Source: Maricaulis maris_C (GTDB taxonomy: Bacteria > Pseudomonadota > Alphaproteobacteria > Caulobacterales > Maricaulaceae). Taken from it: 64,000 nt of DNA. Of the stretch, positions 8,641-17,144 are shown one piece after another. The notes below the pieces were generated by a model. It made no database searches, was not told the DNA's origin, and saw only the letters and a list, made by a program, of their open reading frames with translations. Positions within the stretch are counted from its first letter, which is position 1, and the number at the start of each line of letters is the position of its first letter. The DNA lies in the NCBI RefSeq assembly GCF_049116555.1, contig NZ_JAGDYT010000006.1, forward strand, positions 372,001-436,000, in the 5' to 3' direction. A program made the position numbers and the translations under genes.

Positions 8641-9354
8641 TCAGCGTTCGCGTAACTGCGCGGCCACCTCACGCAAGGCTGCGGCGCGCACATCCGGATC
8701 GCTTTCGGCGAGCGCATCCTGCATTCGAGCCGAGGCCTCGCTCAGCCGACGGCGCGTTTCGGCCTGGGCTTCCGATTGAGCCTGCTCCCGCTCATTCCCG
8801 CGCACAGCCGCGACGAGGATGTCGGCAATTCGCTGCAATATCTGGACAACAGCCTCGGCCGAGAAACCACCGACAACCGCGATCGCCAGCGGGCCGTACT
8901 CGTCCGCGATGCCATTCAGGCTGGAATTGCCGCCTGCGATCTCACCCAGTATGAAGCCGGTGAAAATCCCGAGGACGAAACGCAACAGGTAGAGCTGATA
9001 GTATTGCGGACGGAATGTGCCATCGCGGAGATAGTTCCGTGCCGTCCAGAAGGCGAAGAGCGTTGCGCCGAGCACGGCGCCACAAAGTCGCGTCAGCTTC
9101 TGGCTTATCTGCTCACCTGAAAGCCCGTCACCGATGGGCGCGGTATCTCCTCCGGGCGCCCAGAAACCGGGGATGGCAGTCATGACGACCAGGAGAAGGA
9201 GCGCGGTCAGCCCGATCGCGCCAATGGACAGCAAGACCCGGTTATGGCGCAGCTCACTGGCCCTGATCGTTCCTGGCGTGGCCGGCGCGATCGCCACGGA
9301 CAGATCCTGGTGAATTCTCATTGCCAGGCGAAGGGTCTCCGTATCCCTATTCAT
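8641..9354 (-). CDS. Membrane protein of unknown function with cytoplasmic coiled tail
   Basis: A 237-residue protein with about four hydrophobic segments (roughly 42-64, 87-103, 120-143 and 150-172). A charged, Ala/Glu/Arg-rich C-terminal tail follows (about 185-237) and is predicted helical. It starts with ATG overlapping the stop of the upstream gene (ATGA at 9351-9354), so the two are translationally coupled. I recognise no family. Confidence 0.75.
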   Translation of the reverse strand: MNRDTETLRLAMRIHQDLSVAIAPATPGTIRASELRHNRVLLSIGAIGLTALLLLVVMTAIPGFWAPGGDTAPIGDGLSGEQISQKLTRLCGAVLGATLFAFWTARNYLRDGTFRPQYYQLYLLRFVLGIFTGFILGEIAGGNSSLNGIADEYGPLAIAVVGGFSAEAVVQILQRIADILVAAVRGNEREQAQSEAQAETRRRLSEASARMQDALAESDPDVRAAALREVAAQLRER

Positions 9355-9665
9355 GACAGCGTCACGGTCCGCCGCATGTCCTCGTCGGGCGGCTCGACAT
9401 CGTCGGCATAAATCGACAACTCATCGCTCGGCACGGCACCGAGGCGCTCGAACAAGACCGGCAGGTTGGCCTGGACAGAGTCCGGAAGCGCGATCCCGCG
9501 CGACCGGGCGAAACGCTCCATGGAGCGGATTTCCGCGAGCAATTCGCGCAGCAAGACTTGCGCTGACAGACTGGAGGGGACTGCCCGTTCGAGCCTCTCT
9601 CCGATCGCCGCCTCGTCCTCCCGGGCAAGTCCGGGAGTATCCGTGTCGGTCCCGCCTTCTGTCAT
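9351..9665 (-). CDS. Small acidic protein coupled to the downstream membrane protein
   Basis: A 104-residue soluble acidic protein with a central amphipathic region (about 30-60). It ends in the ATGA overlap with the membrane-protein gene at 8641-9354, which suggests the two products work together. The ATG at 9665 is preceded by GGTGGGGG; a GTG four codons earlier (9677) is possible. No family was recognised. An AT-rich stretch at about 9690-9708 upstream may hold the promoter. Confidence 0.65.
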   Translation of the reverse strand: MTEGGTDTDTPGLAREDEAAIGERLERAVPSSLSAQVLLRELLAEIRSMERFARSRGIALPDSVQANLPVLFERLGAVPSDELSIYADDVEPPDEDMRRTVTLS

Positions 9666-9802
9666 TTTGACCCCCACCTGAACGGGCGATACTTATATAT
9701 ACAATTCATGGTTCCGTCCAGTTTCGGACCAATCGGGGCCTTGCGGCTGGACTCGAGCCGGCTTGCCGCTATCTCCTCGGGTTCAGACCGGAGATATGGA
9801 CG

Positions 9803-10390
9803 ATGCCACGCCAGTTACGACACGCCCTCGCCCTGCCACTTGTTCTGCTCCTGCTGCCGCTGGCCGCCTGCAGCTCACCGCCGCGGGACCGCCTGGCCGG
9901 CGACACACCGCCGCGGACCGTCGCCTCGGTTGATCTGGATCGCTATCTCGGCCGCTGGTTCGAGATCGCTCGCGCCGATCACGGCTTCGAGCGTGGCTGT
10001 GACGGCGTAATTGCGGAGTATGCGCGACGCGAGGACGGCATGATCGCCGTCCTCAATCGATGCTGGAAGGATGGACTGGATGGCGCCGGCAACACGGCCG
10101 AGGGCCGCGCCCGCATTGCGGATCCGGACAGCAATGCCCGCCTTGAAGTGAGCTTTTTCGGCCCCTTCTTCGGTGATTACTGGATCATCGATCTGGCCGA
10201 GGATTACAGCTGGGCCGTGATTTCCGAGGCCGAGGGCCGCTATCTGTGGATCCTGGCCCGCAATCCGCAGCCGGGCGCGGACTTCGTGGACGCCCGCCTC
10301 ACCGATCTGCGCGCACGCGGCTTTGACACGGAGGGCCTCATCTACCCCGAACAATGGCCGGGCATCGCGGCCGTTCCGCCCGCGGACTGA
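9803..10390 (+). CDS. blc: Outer-membrane lipoprotein lipocalin (Blc-like)
   Basis: A 195-residue lipoprotein with a signal peptide ending in the lipobox LAAC. A lipocalin domain follows, with the N-terminal GxW signature in LDRYLGRWFEIARADHGFERGC, then WKDGLDGAGNTAEGRA, and the C-terminal strand YLWILARNPQ. Bacterial lipocalins bind fatty acids or lysophospholipids at the outer membrane. The gene converges end-to-end on a response regulator gene, with no base between the two stops. Confidence 0.9.
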   Translation: MPRQLRHALALPLVLLLLPLAACSSPPRDRLAGDTPPRTVASVDLDRYLGRWFEIARADHGFERGCDGVIAEYARREDGMIAVLNRCWKDGLDGAGNTAEGRARIADPDSNARLEVSFFGPFFGDYWIIDLAEDYSWAVISEAEGRYLWILARNPQPGADFVDARLTDLRARGFDTEGLIYPEQWPGIAAVPPAD

Positions 10391-10840
10391 TCAGTCCGTC
10401 CAGGACACTTCGGTGCTGCGCGGTGGCTTGTGGGTGATGCCCTTGCGGTGATTGACGGCATCAAGAATTCGCTTGCCGAGCCGGTCCGGCATGACCGGCT
10501 TGACCAGATAGGCATCGATATCGGCCTTGCGGGCCGCGTCGACAATGCGAACTTCGTCATGCGAGGTCAGCAGGATGATCGCCACATCCTTGTTCGCCAG
10601 GGTCTCGTCACCGCGCACCTGCCAGGCGATCGACACGCCATCATCGGATTGCAGCTCATAGTCGAGCAGGACCGCGTCCAGCGTCTGGCGCCTGAGATGG
10701 TGCCAGGCCGTCTCGCTGTCGGCTGCCTCGAACACATCCGCACAGCCGAGCCGCTCCAGCAGCTTGATTACCAGGGTGCGGATGGACGCGGTGTCTTCGA
10801 CCACCAGAATGCGCAATCCGGCCAGTGGCTCGTTCGGCAT
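10391..10840 (-). CDS. Single-domain response regulator
   Basis: A 149-residue receiver protein with Glu15/Asp16, phospho-acceptor Asp60 in AVLLDYEL, switch Thr92 in IILLTSH and Lys114 in YLVKPV, so all phosphotransfer residues are present. It lies 20 bp downstream of another receiver gene on the same strand, and the two very likely form an operon. The output partner is not in the window. Similarity between the two receivers (FEAADS after the first half) suggests an old duplication. Confidence 0.87.
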   Translation of the reverse strand: MPNEPLAGLRILVVEDTASIRTLVIKLLERLGCADVFEAADSETAWHHLRRQTLDAVLLDYELQSDDGVSIAWQVRGDETLANKDVAIILLTSHDEVRIVDAARKADIDAYLVKPVMPDRLGKRILDAVNHRKGITHKPPRSTEVSWTD

Positions 10841-10860
10841 GAATCACCTCCGTTAGAGGA

Positions 10861-11301
10861 TCAGAATCTAGCACGGGCGGCCGTTTCGGCAATGCTTTCG
10901 GCTTGAGCGACGCCCAATAGTGTCTCCCGCAGGCGCACCGGATTGACCGGTTTTGGCAGGACCGCGGCGATGCCGGCCGAGGCGGCGCCACGGACAAGAT
11001 GGGCAAAGCCGTCAGCCGCGAGCAGGATAAGCGGCAGGTCCGGGCGCAGGGCTTGGACCGGATCGCGGAAGCGGCGGGCCAGGTCGAGCCCGGAACTCAT
11101 CCCGAGATCATAGTCGATCAGCGCGAAATCGGGACCACAGGTGCGGGCGAGAACCAGCGCCTCATCGCTGTCGGCCGCCTCGAATACACGGGCAAAACCG
11201 ATACCGGTGAGCAGGGTCCGGACAACGGCGCGAACCGGGCGGCTGTCATCGACCAGCAGCACGCTGAGACGGTTTGGCACGGGCAGGTCGGCGGCAGGCA
11301 T
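10861..11301 (-). CDS. Single-domain receiver protein with altered switch residue
   Basis: A 146-residue receiver-like protein. The acidic pair Asp18/Asp19, phospho-acceptor Asp63 in ALIDYDL and Lys117 in VLPKPV are present. The conserved Thr/Ser of the switch is replaced by Ala (LILLAADGF, about residue 95), which usually weakens signalling. It is the first gene of a two-receiver operon with 10391-10840 and is divergent from uvrB, with 149 bp between the starts. Confidence 0.83.
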   Translation of the reverse strand: MPAADLPVPNRLSVLLVDDSRPVRAVVRTLLTGIGFARVFEAADSDEALVLARTCGPDFALIDYDLGMSSGLDLARRFRDPVQALRPDLPLILLAADGFAHLVRGAASAGIAAVLPKPVNPVRLRETLLGVAQAESIAETAARARF

Positions 11302-11450
11302 GCTTGATCTCCTGTCCGCACATTAACCCTGCTGCGCTGAACACGGCCCTAACGGCGGCTCATACGCTATGCGTGCTCCTGACAGCACGGTGGCAGGGAG
11401 GTCGCAGCCAGGCACTGGCCCTCGCCCGCGCGGCGTCACATAGTCCCTCC

Positions 11451-13616
11451 ATGGCCAAGCTGACCCTCGACGACACCCTAACCGCCCCGGAAGACTTCGT
11501 GCTCGACACGCTGACCAGCGTGACGACGGCGGGCGAATGGACGCCGCACCGGCCCGACCGGCCGGACAAGTCCGAGGGCGGGCAGCGCTTCCGCTGTGTC
11601 TCGGAATACTCGCCCAAGGGTGACCAGCCGCAGGCGATCGAGGAGCTGGTCGCCGGACTGACGGGCGAGGAGCGCGACCAGGTCCTGCTCGGCGCCACCG
11701 GCACCGGCAAGACTTTCACCATGGCCAAGATCATCGAGGCGGTGCAGCGCCCGGCCCTGATCCTGGCCCCGAACAAGACGCTTGCCGCCCAGCTCTATGG
11801 CGAGTTCAAGAGCTTTTTCCCGGACAATGCGGTCGAGTATTTCGTCTCCTACTACGACTACTACATGCCGGAATCCTATGTGCCGCGTACCGACACGTAT
11901 ATCGAGAAGGAATCTTCGATCAATGAGGCGATTGACAGGATGCGCCACGCCGCCACGCGCTCCATCCTGGAACGCGATGACGTGATCATCGTTGCCTCGG
12001 TCTCGTGCATTTACGGCATCGGCTCGGTCGAGACCTATACCGCGATGACGTTCGAGCTGAAGCCCGGCGATATCGCCGATCCCCGCGCCATCACGCGCCA
12101 GCTGGTCGACCTGCAATACACCCGCAATGACGCCGCCTTCATCCGCGGCACCTTCCGCATTCGCGGCGACAATCTGGAGGTCTTCCCGGCCCATTATGAC
12201 GACCGCGCCTGGCGGATCGGCTTTTTCGGCGACGAGGTCGAGCAGATCACCGAGTTCGATCCGCTCACCGGCAAGACCATGACCGAGCTGAAATCGGTCA
12301 AGTTCTACGCCAATTCCCACTACGTCACGCCGCGCCCGACGCTCAACCAGGCCGTGGTCAAGATCAAGGCCGAGCTCAAGGAACGCCTCGCCTGGATGGA
12401 GGCCAATGGCCAGCTGCTCGAGGCCCAGCGCCTGCAGCAGCGCACCGAGTTCGACCTGGAAATGCTCGGCGCCACCGGCTCCTGCGCCGGGATCGAGAAT
12501 TATTCCCGCTATCTCACCGGCCGCAAGCCGGGCGAGCCGCCGCCCACCCTGTTCGAATACATTCCGGAGGACGCCCTTGTCTTTGCCGATGAGAGCCATG
12601 TCTCCATCCCGCAGCTGGGCGCCATGTACAAGGGCGACTATTCCCGCAAGAAGACGCTCGCCGATCACGGCTTCCGCCTGCCCTCCTGCCTCGACAACCG
12701 CCCGCTCAAATTCGAGGAATGGGATGCCATGCGGCCGCAGACCATTTCGGTCTCGGCGACGCCGGGCCAGTGGGAGCTGAACCAGACCGGCGGCGTCTTC
12801 ACCGAACAGGTGATCCGCCCGACCGGCCTGATCGACCCGCCGGTCGAAGTCCGCCCGGTCGCCGCCGATGGCGCCTCCCAGGTCGACGATGTCATCGACG
12901 AGGCCCGCGCCACCACGGAGAAGGGTTTTCGCACCCTGGTCACCACCCTGACCAAGCGCATGGCCGAGGACCTGTCGGAATACATGCACGAGCAGGGCCT
13001 GAAGGTCCGCTACATGCATTCCGATGTCGACACGGTCGAACGCATCGAGCTGATCCGCGATCTGCGCCTGGGCGTCTATGACGTGCTGATCGGCATCAAC
13101 CTCTTGCGGGAAGGTCTGGACATTCCCGAATGCGGCCTCGTCGCCATCCTCGACGCCGACAAGGAAGGCTTCCTCAGATCAGAGACCAGCTTGGTCCAGA
13201 CCATCGGCCGCGCCGCCAGAAATGCCGACTCGAAAGTCATCCTCTATGCCGACCGCATCACCGGCTCGATGCAACGCGCCATGGACGAAACCAACCGCCG
13301 CCGCACCAAACAGATCGCCCACAACGAAGAACACGGTATCACCCCGACAACGATCACCAGAGGCATCAGCGACATCCTGGAAGAGGTGATGGAGTCCCAG
13401 GCGAAAGGGCGCGGCGTCGCCGCGAAGGGCCGCAAGAAGGGTGATGGGAAACCGAAGGGGATGCGCGAGGCCGATCAGGCTGCGTTTGTGGCCGGGGATA
13501 ATGTGGTGGCGGTGATTGCGGATCTGGAGAAGCGGATGCGGGAAGCTGCGGCGGATCTGGAGTTTGAGGAGGCGGCGAGGTTGCGGGATGAGGTGCTGAA
13601 GTTGCGGGGGGAATAG
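11451..13616 (+). CDS. uvrB: Excinuclease ABC subunit B
   Basis: A 721-residue nucleotide-excision-repair helicase-like subunit that receives damaged DNA from UvrA and recruits UvrC. Visible are Walker A GATGTGKT (81-88), the beta-hairpin YYDYYMPESYVPRTDTYIEK, the DEAD-like ADESH, the helicase motifs GINLLREGLDIPE and QTIGRAARN, and the C-terminal UVR domain (LEKRMREAAADLEFEEAARLRDE without a break). The first 45 residues before SEYSPKGDQPQAI are a common alphaproteobacterial extension. The ATG at 11451 (MAKLTLDDTL) is used. No LexA box was found in the upstream 149 bp. Confidence 0.97.
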   Translation: MAKLTLDDTLTAPEDFVLDTLTSVTTAGEWTPHRPDRPDKSEGGQRFRCVSEYSPKGDQPQAIEELVAGLTGEERDQVLLGATGTGKTFTMAKIIEAVQRPALILAPNKTLAAQLYGEFKSFFPDNAVEYFVSYYDYYMPESYVPRTDTYIEKESSINEAIDRMRHAATRSILERDDVIIVASVSCIYGIGSVETYTAMTFELKPGDIADPRAITRQLVDLQYTRNDAAFIRGTFRIRGDNLEVFPAHYDDRAWRIGFFGDEVEQITEFDPLTGKTMTELKSVKFYANSHYVTPRPTLNQAVVKIKAELKERLAWMEANGQLLEAQRLQQRTEFDLEMLGATGSCAGIENYSRYLTGRKPGEPPPTLFEYIPEDALVFADESHVSIPQLGAMYKGDYSRKKTLADHGFRLPSCLDNRPLKFEEWDAMRPQTISVSATPGQWELNQTGGVFTEQVIRPTGLIDPPVEVRPVAADGASQVDDVIDEARATTEKGFRTLVTTLTKRMAEDLSEYMHEQGLKVRYMHSDVDTVERIELIRDLRLGVYDVLIGINLLREGLDIPECGLVAILDADKEGFLRSETSLVQTIGRAARNADSKVILYADRITGSMQRAMDETNRRRTKQIAHNEEHGITPTTITRGISDILEEVMESQAKGRGVAAKGRKKGDGKPKGMREADQAAFVAGDNVVAVIADLEKRMREAAADLEFEEAARLRDEVLKLRGE

Positions 13617-13700
13617 AGTCTCCCCGGACTCACTTTGAGCAAAATGGGGGCGCACACCAATTGCCGGAACCAGAGGGCGCTTCCCTAGAAATACGCCGCC

Positions 13701-13848
13701 AGTCCTCGCCCTTGATAGACAAGATGGCTGGAAGCGCAGCGGCCAGACGGAGTGGGTGATGGGCGGTCGGGGCCAGAACGCTGGCGCGTTTCACCCCTTC
13801 CGCCCCGGATTAAATCCGGGGCACCTTCCCTTGTCTGGGGAAGGACCT
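13701..13848. repeat. Dispersed inverted-terminal repeat element, copy 1
   Basis: A 148 bp element whose ends are near-perfect inverted repeats (AGTCCTCGCCCTTGAT... and ...GGGGAAGGACCT). It has an internal ACGGAGTGGGTGA / TTTCACCCC pair and a near-perfect internal palindrome centred on the A in CCCCGGATTAAATCCGGGG. It closely resembles copies at 14113-14262 and 31290-31431. It has no coding capacity and looks like a MITE or large REP-type element. Confidence 0.8.
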
Positions 13849-13952
13849 GGGTCCCGCCCCCTCCTCGCTACGCTTGGCCCCCTTCGTCCCGGTGCTCCGC
13901 ACCGGGCCACGTCCCCCGCCTTGCGAGGGCAGAAAATCGCTCCGACATCATT

Positions 13953-14075
13953 ACCCCCGTCATCCCACGGTGACCGCGCAGCGGGCATCCGGGGGACCTT
14001 GGCCAACCGGCTGACGGGGGAGCTGAGGTCCCCCGGATCGCGGCTTTGCCGCAACCGGGGGATGACGGTGGGGGT
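13953..14075. repeat. Large imperfect palindrome between two repeat copies
   Basis: The outer arms ACCCCCGTCATCCC and GGGATGACGGTGGGGGT are inverted repeats. Inner arms CATCCGGGGGACCT and AGGTCCCCCGGAT are also complementary, so the 123 bp could fold into a long hairpin. The sequence CCCGTCATCCC...GGGATGACGG is typical of mobile intergenic palindromes in alphaproteobacteria. It contains no gene. Confidence 0.7.
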
Positions 14076-14112
14076 TGTGGGAGATTCCGCATTGCAGGGG
14101 CAGGAAGCACCG

Positions 14113-14262
14113 AGGTCCTCGCCCTTGATGGGCGAGGTGGCTGGGCGCGTCAGCGGCCAGACGGAGTGGGTGATCAGCGCTCGGTGACAGTACGCTGGGG
14201 CGGTTCACCCCTTCCGGCCCGGATTAAATCCGGGGCACCTTCCCCATCAAGGGGAAGGACCT
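14113..14262. repeat. Dispersed inverted-terminal repeat element, copy 2
   Basis: A 150 bp copy of the same element. It begins AGGTCCTCGCCCTTGATGGG and ends CCCATCAAGGGGAAGGACCT, a 20 bp terminal inverted repeat with two mismatches. The internal CAGACGGAGTGGGTGAT and the CCGGATTAAATCCGGGG palindrome match copy 1. It is followed by CCCCTCCTCGCTACGCTCG, which also follows copy 1 in near-identical form, so the mobile or duplicated unit may extend past the inverted repeat. Confidence 0.8.
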
Positions 14263-14338
14263 GGCCCCCTCCTCGCTACGCTCGCCCCCCTGCGCGCTGA
14301 CGCGCTCCGGGACCTCTCCCGGGCAGGGGAGAGGCGGG

Positions 14339-14899
14339 TCAACCCGGGAACAGCCACACCCCGACTTCGCGCACGCCCTCGCCTTCGCGCACCAGGCAGA
14401 GCGCGCTTTCCAGGCCCTGGACGATGCAGGCCATCTCGCGGGCCTCTTCGCGAAGGGTGTCGATCTCGGCGTCGGTGACGCCTTCGGCGGCGTAGAAGGG
14501 GAATTCGGCGTCGGGGCCGGGGATGTTGGCGGTGGTGTCGAGATGGGTGAAGGCGCCGAGCCAGTCGGTAAGGGCTGCGTCCATCTGGCCCGGTTCGGCC
14601 CAGGCCAGGAGCATGACCTCGTCGGTCGGGAAAACGCGCTGGAAGCGGGTCTCGCCCTTGTCATCAACCAGGCTGAGCGTGGCCCGGATCCGGCCATCCT
14701 CGCCGCAGATCGTGACCGCTTCGGCGACCAGACCGCTGTCCGCGTCGTCGCCCCAGGGTGCCGCCGCGACGAGGTCGCAATCGGCAGACGCGCTGGGCGG
14801 GGCCGCCGGTGAGGGGCCTTTCTGGAGCGCGGCGGCCGGCGCGGCGATGGCGGCAAGAGCGATGAGGCTGGCGAGAAGCGTGCGCGGTGTCGATATCAT
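14339..14899 (-). CDS. Secreted protein of unknown function
   Basis: A 186-residue protein with a clear Sec signal peptide (hydrophobic core at about 8-24, then ALQKGPSPAAPPSASA). Four cysteines in the mature part (CDLVAA, TICGED, MACIVQ, ALCLVR) could form two disulphides. The rest is acidic and mixed alpha/beta. I recognise no family. Its stop lies at the edge of the repeat-rich region, and it is divergent from the YeeE/YedE pair across 270 bp, in which I see only a short CCTGAC/GTCAGG hairpin near 14908. Confidence 0.7.
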   Translation of the reverse strand: MISTPRTLLASLIALAAIAAPAAALQKGPSPAAPPSASADCDLVAAAPWGDDADSGLVAEAVTICGEDGRIRATLSLVDDKGETRFQRVFPTDEVMLLAWAEPGQMDAALTDWLGAFTHLDTTANIPGPDAEFPFYAAEGVTDAEIDTLREEAREMACIVQGLESALCLVREGEGVREVGVWLFPG

Positions 14900-15169
14900 G
14901 TGGGTCCCCTGACTGTCGGGTCAGGCTAGCGAGGCGAAGATGACTGCACAATGAGCCGAATGGGTGACGCGCCGTCGCTGCGCCGGCGCCGTCGCACAAG
15001 CGTGCGCGCCGCGCGATTTGGGCCATACATCGCTTGTCAGCCAGCAGGCCGCTCCGGTTTTCCTCCCATCCCTCCGGCGCCTCGCGCGTGCGGCGCCACA
15101 GCCCTGTCCGCTTGCCCCTTCCAATTGGGCGCAACCCGGCGTGTAATTGGGGCAGCATGGGAGGCTCGC

Positions 15170-15625
15170 ATGGAAAACTTCACACCGGTGTCGGCACTGA
15201 TCGGCGGCACCCTGATCGGATTGTCCGCCGTCCTGTTGATGGCCTTGAACGGGCGCATTGCCGGGATTAGCGGCCTGTTGGGCACGGCCCTGTTCGGCGC
15301 CCCGGGCGACCGCGCCTGGCGGCTCTTCTTTCTCGGCGGGATGGTAGTCGCGCCGCTGGTCATGATGCTGCTGCCCGGCGGGGTGCGTCCCTCGCTGGCG
15401 GTCGACATCACGCAGAGCTGGCCACTGCTGGTGATCGGCGGACTTCTGGTCGGCTTCGGCACGCGTCTGGGATCGGGTTGCACCAGCGGGCATGGCGTAT
15501 GCGGCCTGTCGCGCCTGTCGGCCCGATCCCTGATCTCGGTCCTGGTCTTCATGGCGGTCGGCATGGTCACGGTGACGCTGATGCGCGGCAGCCTCGCCGG
15601 CCTGTTCGCGGGAGGGGCATCATGA
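15170..15625 (+). CDS. YeeE/YedE family transporter, first half
   Basis: A 151-residue inner-membrane protein with four hydrophobic segments and the family motif GSGCTSGHGVCGLSRLSARS. YeeE/YedE (TsuA-like) proteins move thiosulphate or related sulphur compounds through conserved cysteines. Here the usual single protein is split into two half-size genes. The ATG at 15170 follows GGGAGG, and the stop overlaps the next start (ATGA at 15622-15625). Split pairs of this kind are common in proteobacteria, so this is not a broken gene. Confidence 0.88.
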   Translation: MENFTPVSALIGGTLIGLSAVLLMALNGRIAGISGLLGTALFGAPGDRAWRLFFLGGMVVAPLVMMLLPGGVRPSLAVDITQSWPLLVIGGLLVGFGTRLGSGCTSGHGVCGLSRLSARSLISVLVFMAVGMVTVTLMRGSLAGLFAGGAS

Positions 15626-16050
15626 TGCGCAATCTCGCCGCCGGCCTGGCCGGTCTCATCTTCGGCCTGGGCCTCGTCATCGCGCAGATGACCAATCCTG
15701 CCAAAGTGCTCGCCTTTCTCGACATTTTCGGCGCGTGGGACCCGTCTCTGGCGCTGGTCATGGGCAGCGCCCTGGCCGTCACCGCGATCGGCTATCGCCT
15801 TGCCTGGCGCCGCAGTGAACCGGTGCTGGGCGGCGAGTTCGCCCTGCCCTCCGCCAGCCAGATCGATGTCCGGCTGGCCGCCGGGGCGGTGATGTTCGGC
15901 GCGGGCTGGGGACTGGTCGGACTGTGCCCGGGCCCGGCCCTGACCGTGCTGACCATCGGCGGTCCGCCGGTCTGGGTCTTCGGTGCCGCCATGCTGGCGG
16001 GCATGGTCGCCTTCCGCTTCCTGCCCGTCATCGGTGCGAAACCGGCCTAG
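15622..16050 (+). CDS. YeeE/YedE family transporter, second half (DUF6691-type)
   Basis: A 142-residue membrane protein with four hydrophobic segments and the conserved MTNPAKVLAFLDIFGAWDPSLA and GLVGLCPGPAL motifs of the second YedE half, read across separate stretches. Translational coupling to the preceding gene (4 bp overlap) supports a two-subunit channel. No sulphur-oxidation gene or rhodanese is adjacent. Its stop overlaps by 4 bp the stop of the convergent gene at 16047. Confidence 0.87.
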   Translation: MMRNLAAGLAGLIFGLGLVIAQMTNPAKVLAFLDIFGAWDPSLALVMGSALAVTAIGYRLAWRRSEPVLGGEFALPSASQIDVRLAAGAVMFGAGWGLVGLCPGPALTVLTIGGPPVWVFGAAMLAGMVAFRFLPVIGAKPA

Positions 16051-17030
16051 CTGGTCGCGGCTGTCGTGGTCGCGGCCGAACTGGCGGCAATCACGCCGGC
16101 CATCATCGCTGCCTGGGCGGCGATCACCGCGGTGAGCGCCGAAATACTGCTGCCCGGAGGCGCAGGTCGATCGGCCACCAGGACCTGGTGCGCCAGGCGG
16201 GTACGGGCATGGCCGGCGCCGCGGCACTGACGCGGCAGGCCTTCGCGGACCTCGGACAGGGCCGGAATGTCCGCAGCGGTGAGGCCCTCACAGGCCCAGG
16301 ACACCAGCATCGATTTGTCATGATCCGAGCGCAGCTTGCGATCGGCCCGCACAGCGTCACGCAAATCGGCAAAACCGGCGATCACCTGGTGCGGACTGGT
16401 GCCCATCAGGGCGCACAGGCGCGCGCCTTCCCGCTTGTGACCCCGCAGGACACGGTCGGCGGCAAAGATCGCCTCGGCCTGTTCGCGACGCGCGGCGACA
16501 TCGGCCGGGCTCGCGCCCTCGGCGGCATGAGCGGCGGAGAACATGTCGGTGATCGACATGTCACGGCGCCACCAGGGCGGCTTGATCGCAGCCTTGATGG
16601 CGAAGAAGCGCGGGACCAGCGTGTCGATGGCCTCATCCGACAGGGACAGGACCAGGGCGGCGCGCGACCCACCGGCATAGAGCGTACCGGTCCCGGACAC
16701 CTTGCGGCCGGCCTTGAGGGCGTCGCGCAGGGCGAAATAGCGGTTCATGTCGATCGACTGGGCCGCCATCATCGCGGCATAGATCCAGCGCACCGCGCCG
16801 CTGGGCGCACGCCAGCCACCGGATTCTTCCTTCAAGGTCCGGAAATTCTCGCGGGTCCGCTGGACAAGCGAGCGGCTATCCCGGGCAGCCTCGCCGCGTG
16901 GCGACCGGACCAGGGCCGAGGCGGCAAAGGGACGGGCATCACCATCCGGCCTGGGGCGCGCACGGCCCAGCGCCTCATGAAACGCGATATAGCGGTTCAG
17001 GGCGGTCTCGGTTCCGGTCGTTTCCGGCAT
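16047..17030 (-). CDS. Protein of unknown function
   Basis: A 327-residue predicted soluble, mostly helical protein, Ala/Arg-rich, with recurring features such as RYIAFHEALGRAR near the N-terminus, MNRYFALRDALKAGRKVSG at about 95-115, and SITDMFSAAHAAEG. The last 35 residues form a hydrophobic Ala/Thr/Ile stretch that could be a membrane anchor (AVIAAQAAMMAGVIAAS). No known family was recognised. It is a monocistronic minus-strand gene whose 3' end overlaps the YedE gene. Confidence 0.7.
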   Translation of the reverse strand: MPETTGTETALNRYIAFHEALGRARPRPDGDARPFAASALVRSPRGEAARDSRSLVQRTRENFRTLKEESGGWRAPSGAVRWIYAAMMAAQSIDMNRYFALRDALKAGRKVSGTGTLYAGGSRAALVLSLSDEAIDTLVPRFFAIKAAIKPPWWRRDMSITDMFSAAHAAEGASPADVAARREQAEAIFAADRVLRGHKREGARLCALMGTSPHQVIAGFADLRDAVRADRKLRSDHDKSMLVSWACEGLTAADIPALSEVREGLPRQCRGAGHARTRLAHQVLVADRPAPPGSSISALTAVIAAQAAMMAGVIAASSAATTTAATS

Positions 17031-17144
17031 GGCAGATTCTCCTCAGCTGGCGTTCAGCCTAGCATGAGGTGGGGTCAGCGCCGGGCGGGACTGGCTGTGA
17101 GCGCGTCCCCTGCCCCCTTGCGCGTCCCGCTTGGACGGGCGCGG

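Larger units (their letters stand above)
13617..14338. other. Gene-free region of nested repeats downstream of uvrB
   Basis: About 720 bp without a credible gene. It holds two copies of the dispersed element, the large palindrome between them, and further GC-rich inverted repeats after each copy (for example CCCGGTGCTCCGCACCGGG near 13890). Open frames across it are read-through of palindromes and differ between copies. It is a repeat-insertion hot spot between uvrB and a convergent secreted-protein gene. Confidence 0.7.

Noticed and set aside
11478..13019. Minus-strand open frame of about 510 codons opposite uvrB
   Set aside because: Antisense shadow of uvrB with low-complexity His/Gly/Ala composition.
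13690..14280. CRISPR-like array after uvrB
   Set aside because: The repeats are few, large and internally palindromic, with no uniform short repeat-spacer pattern.
14951..15169. In-frame extension upstream of the first YeeE/YedE gene
   Set aside because: The extension is Arg/Ala-rich and unlike the family; ATG 15170 has a good ribosome site and starts the first membrane helix correctly.
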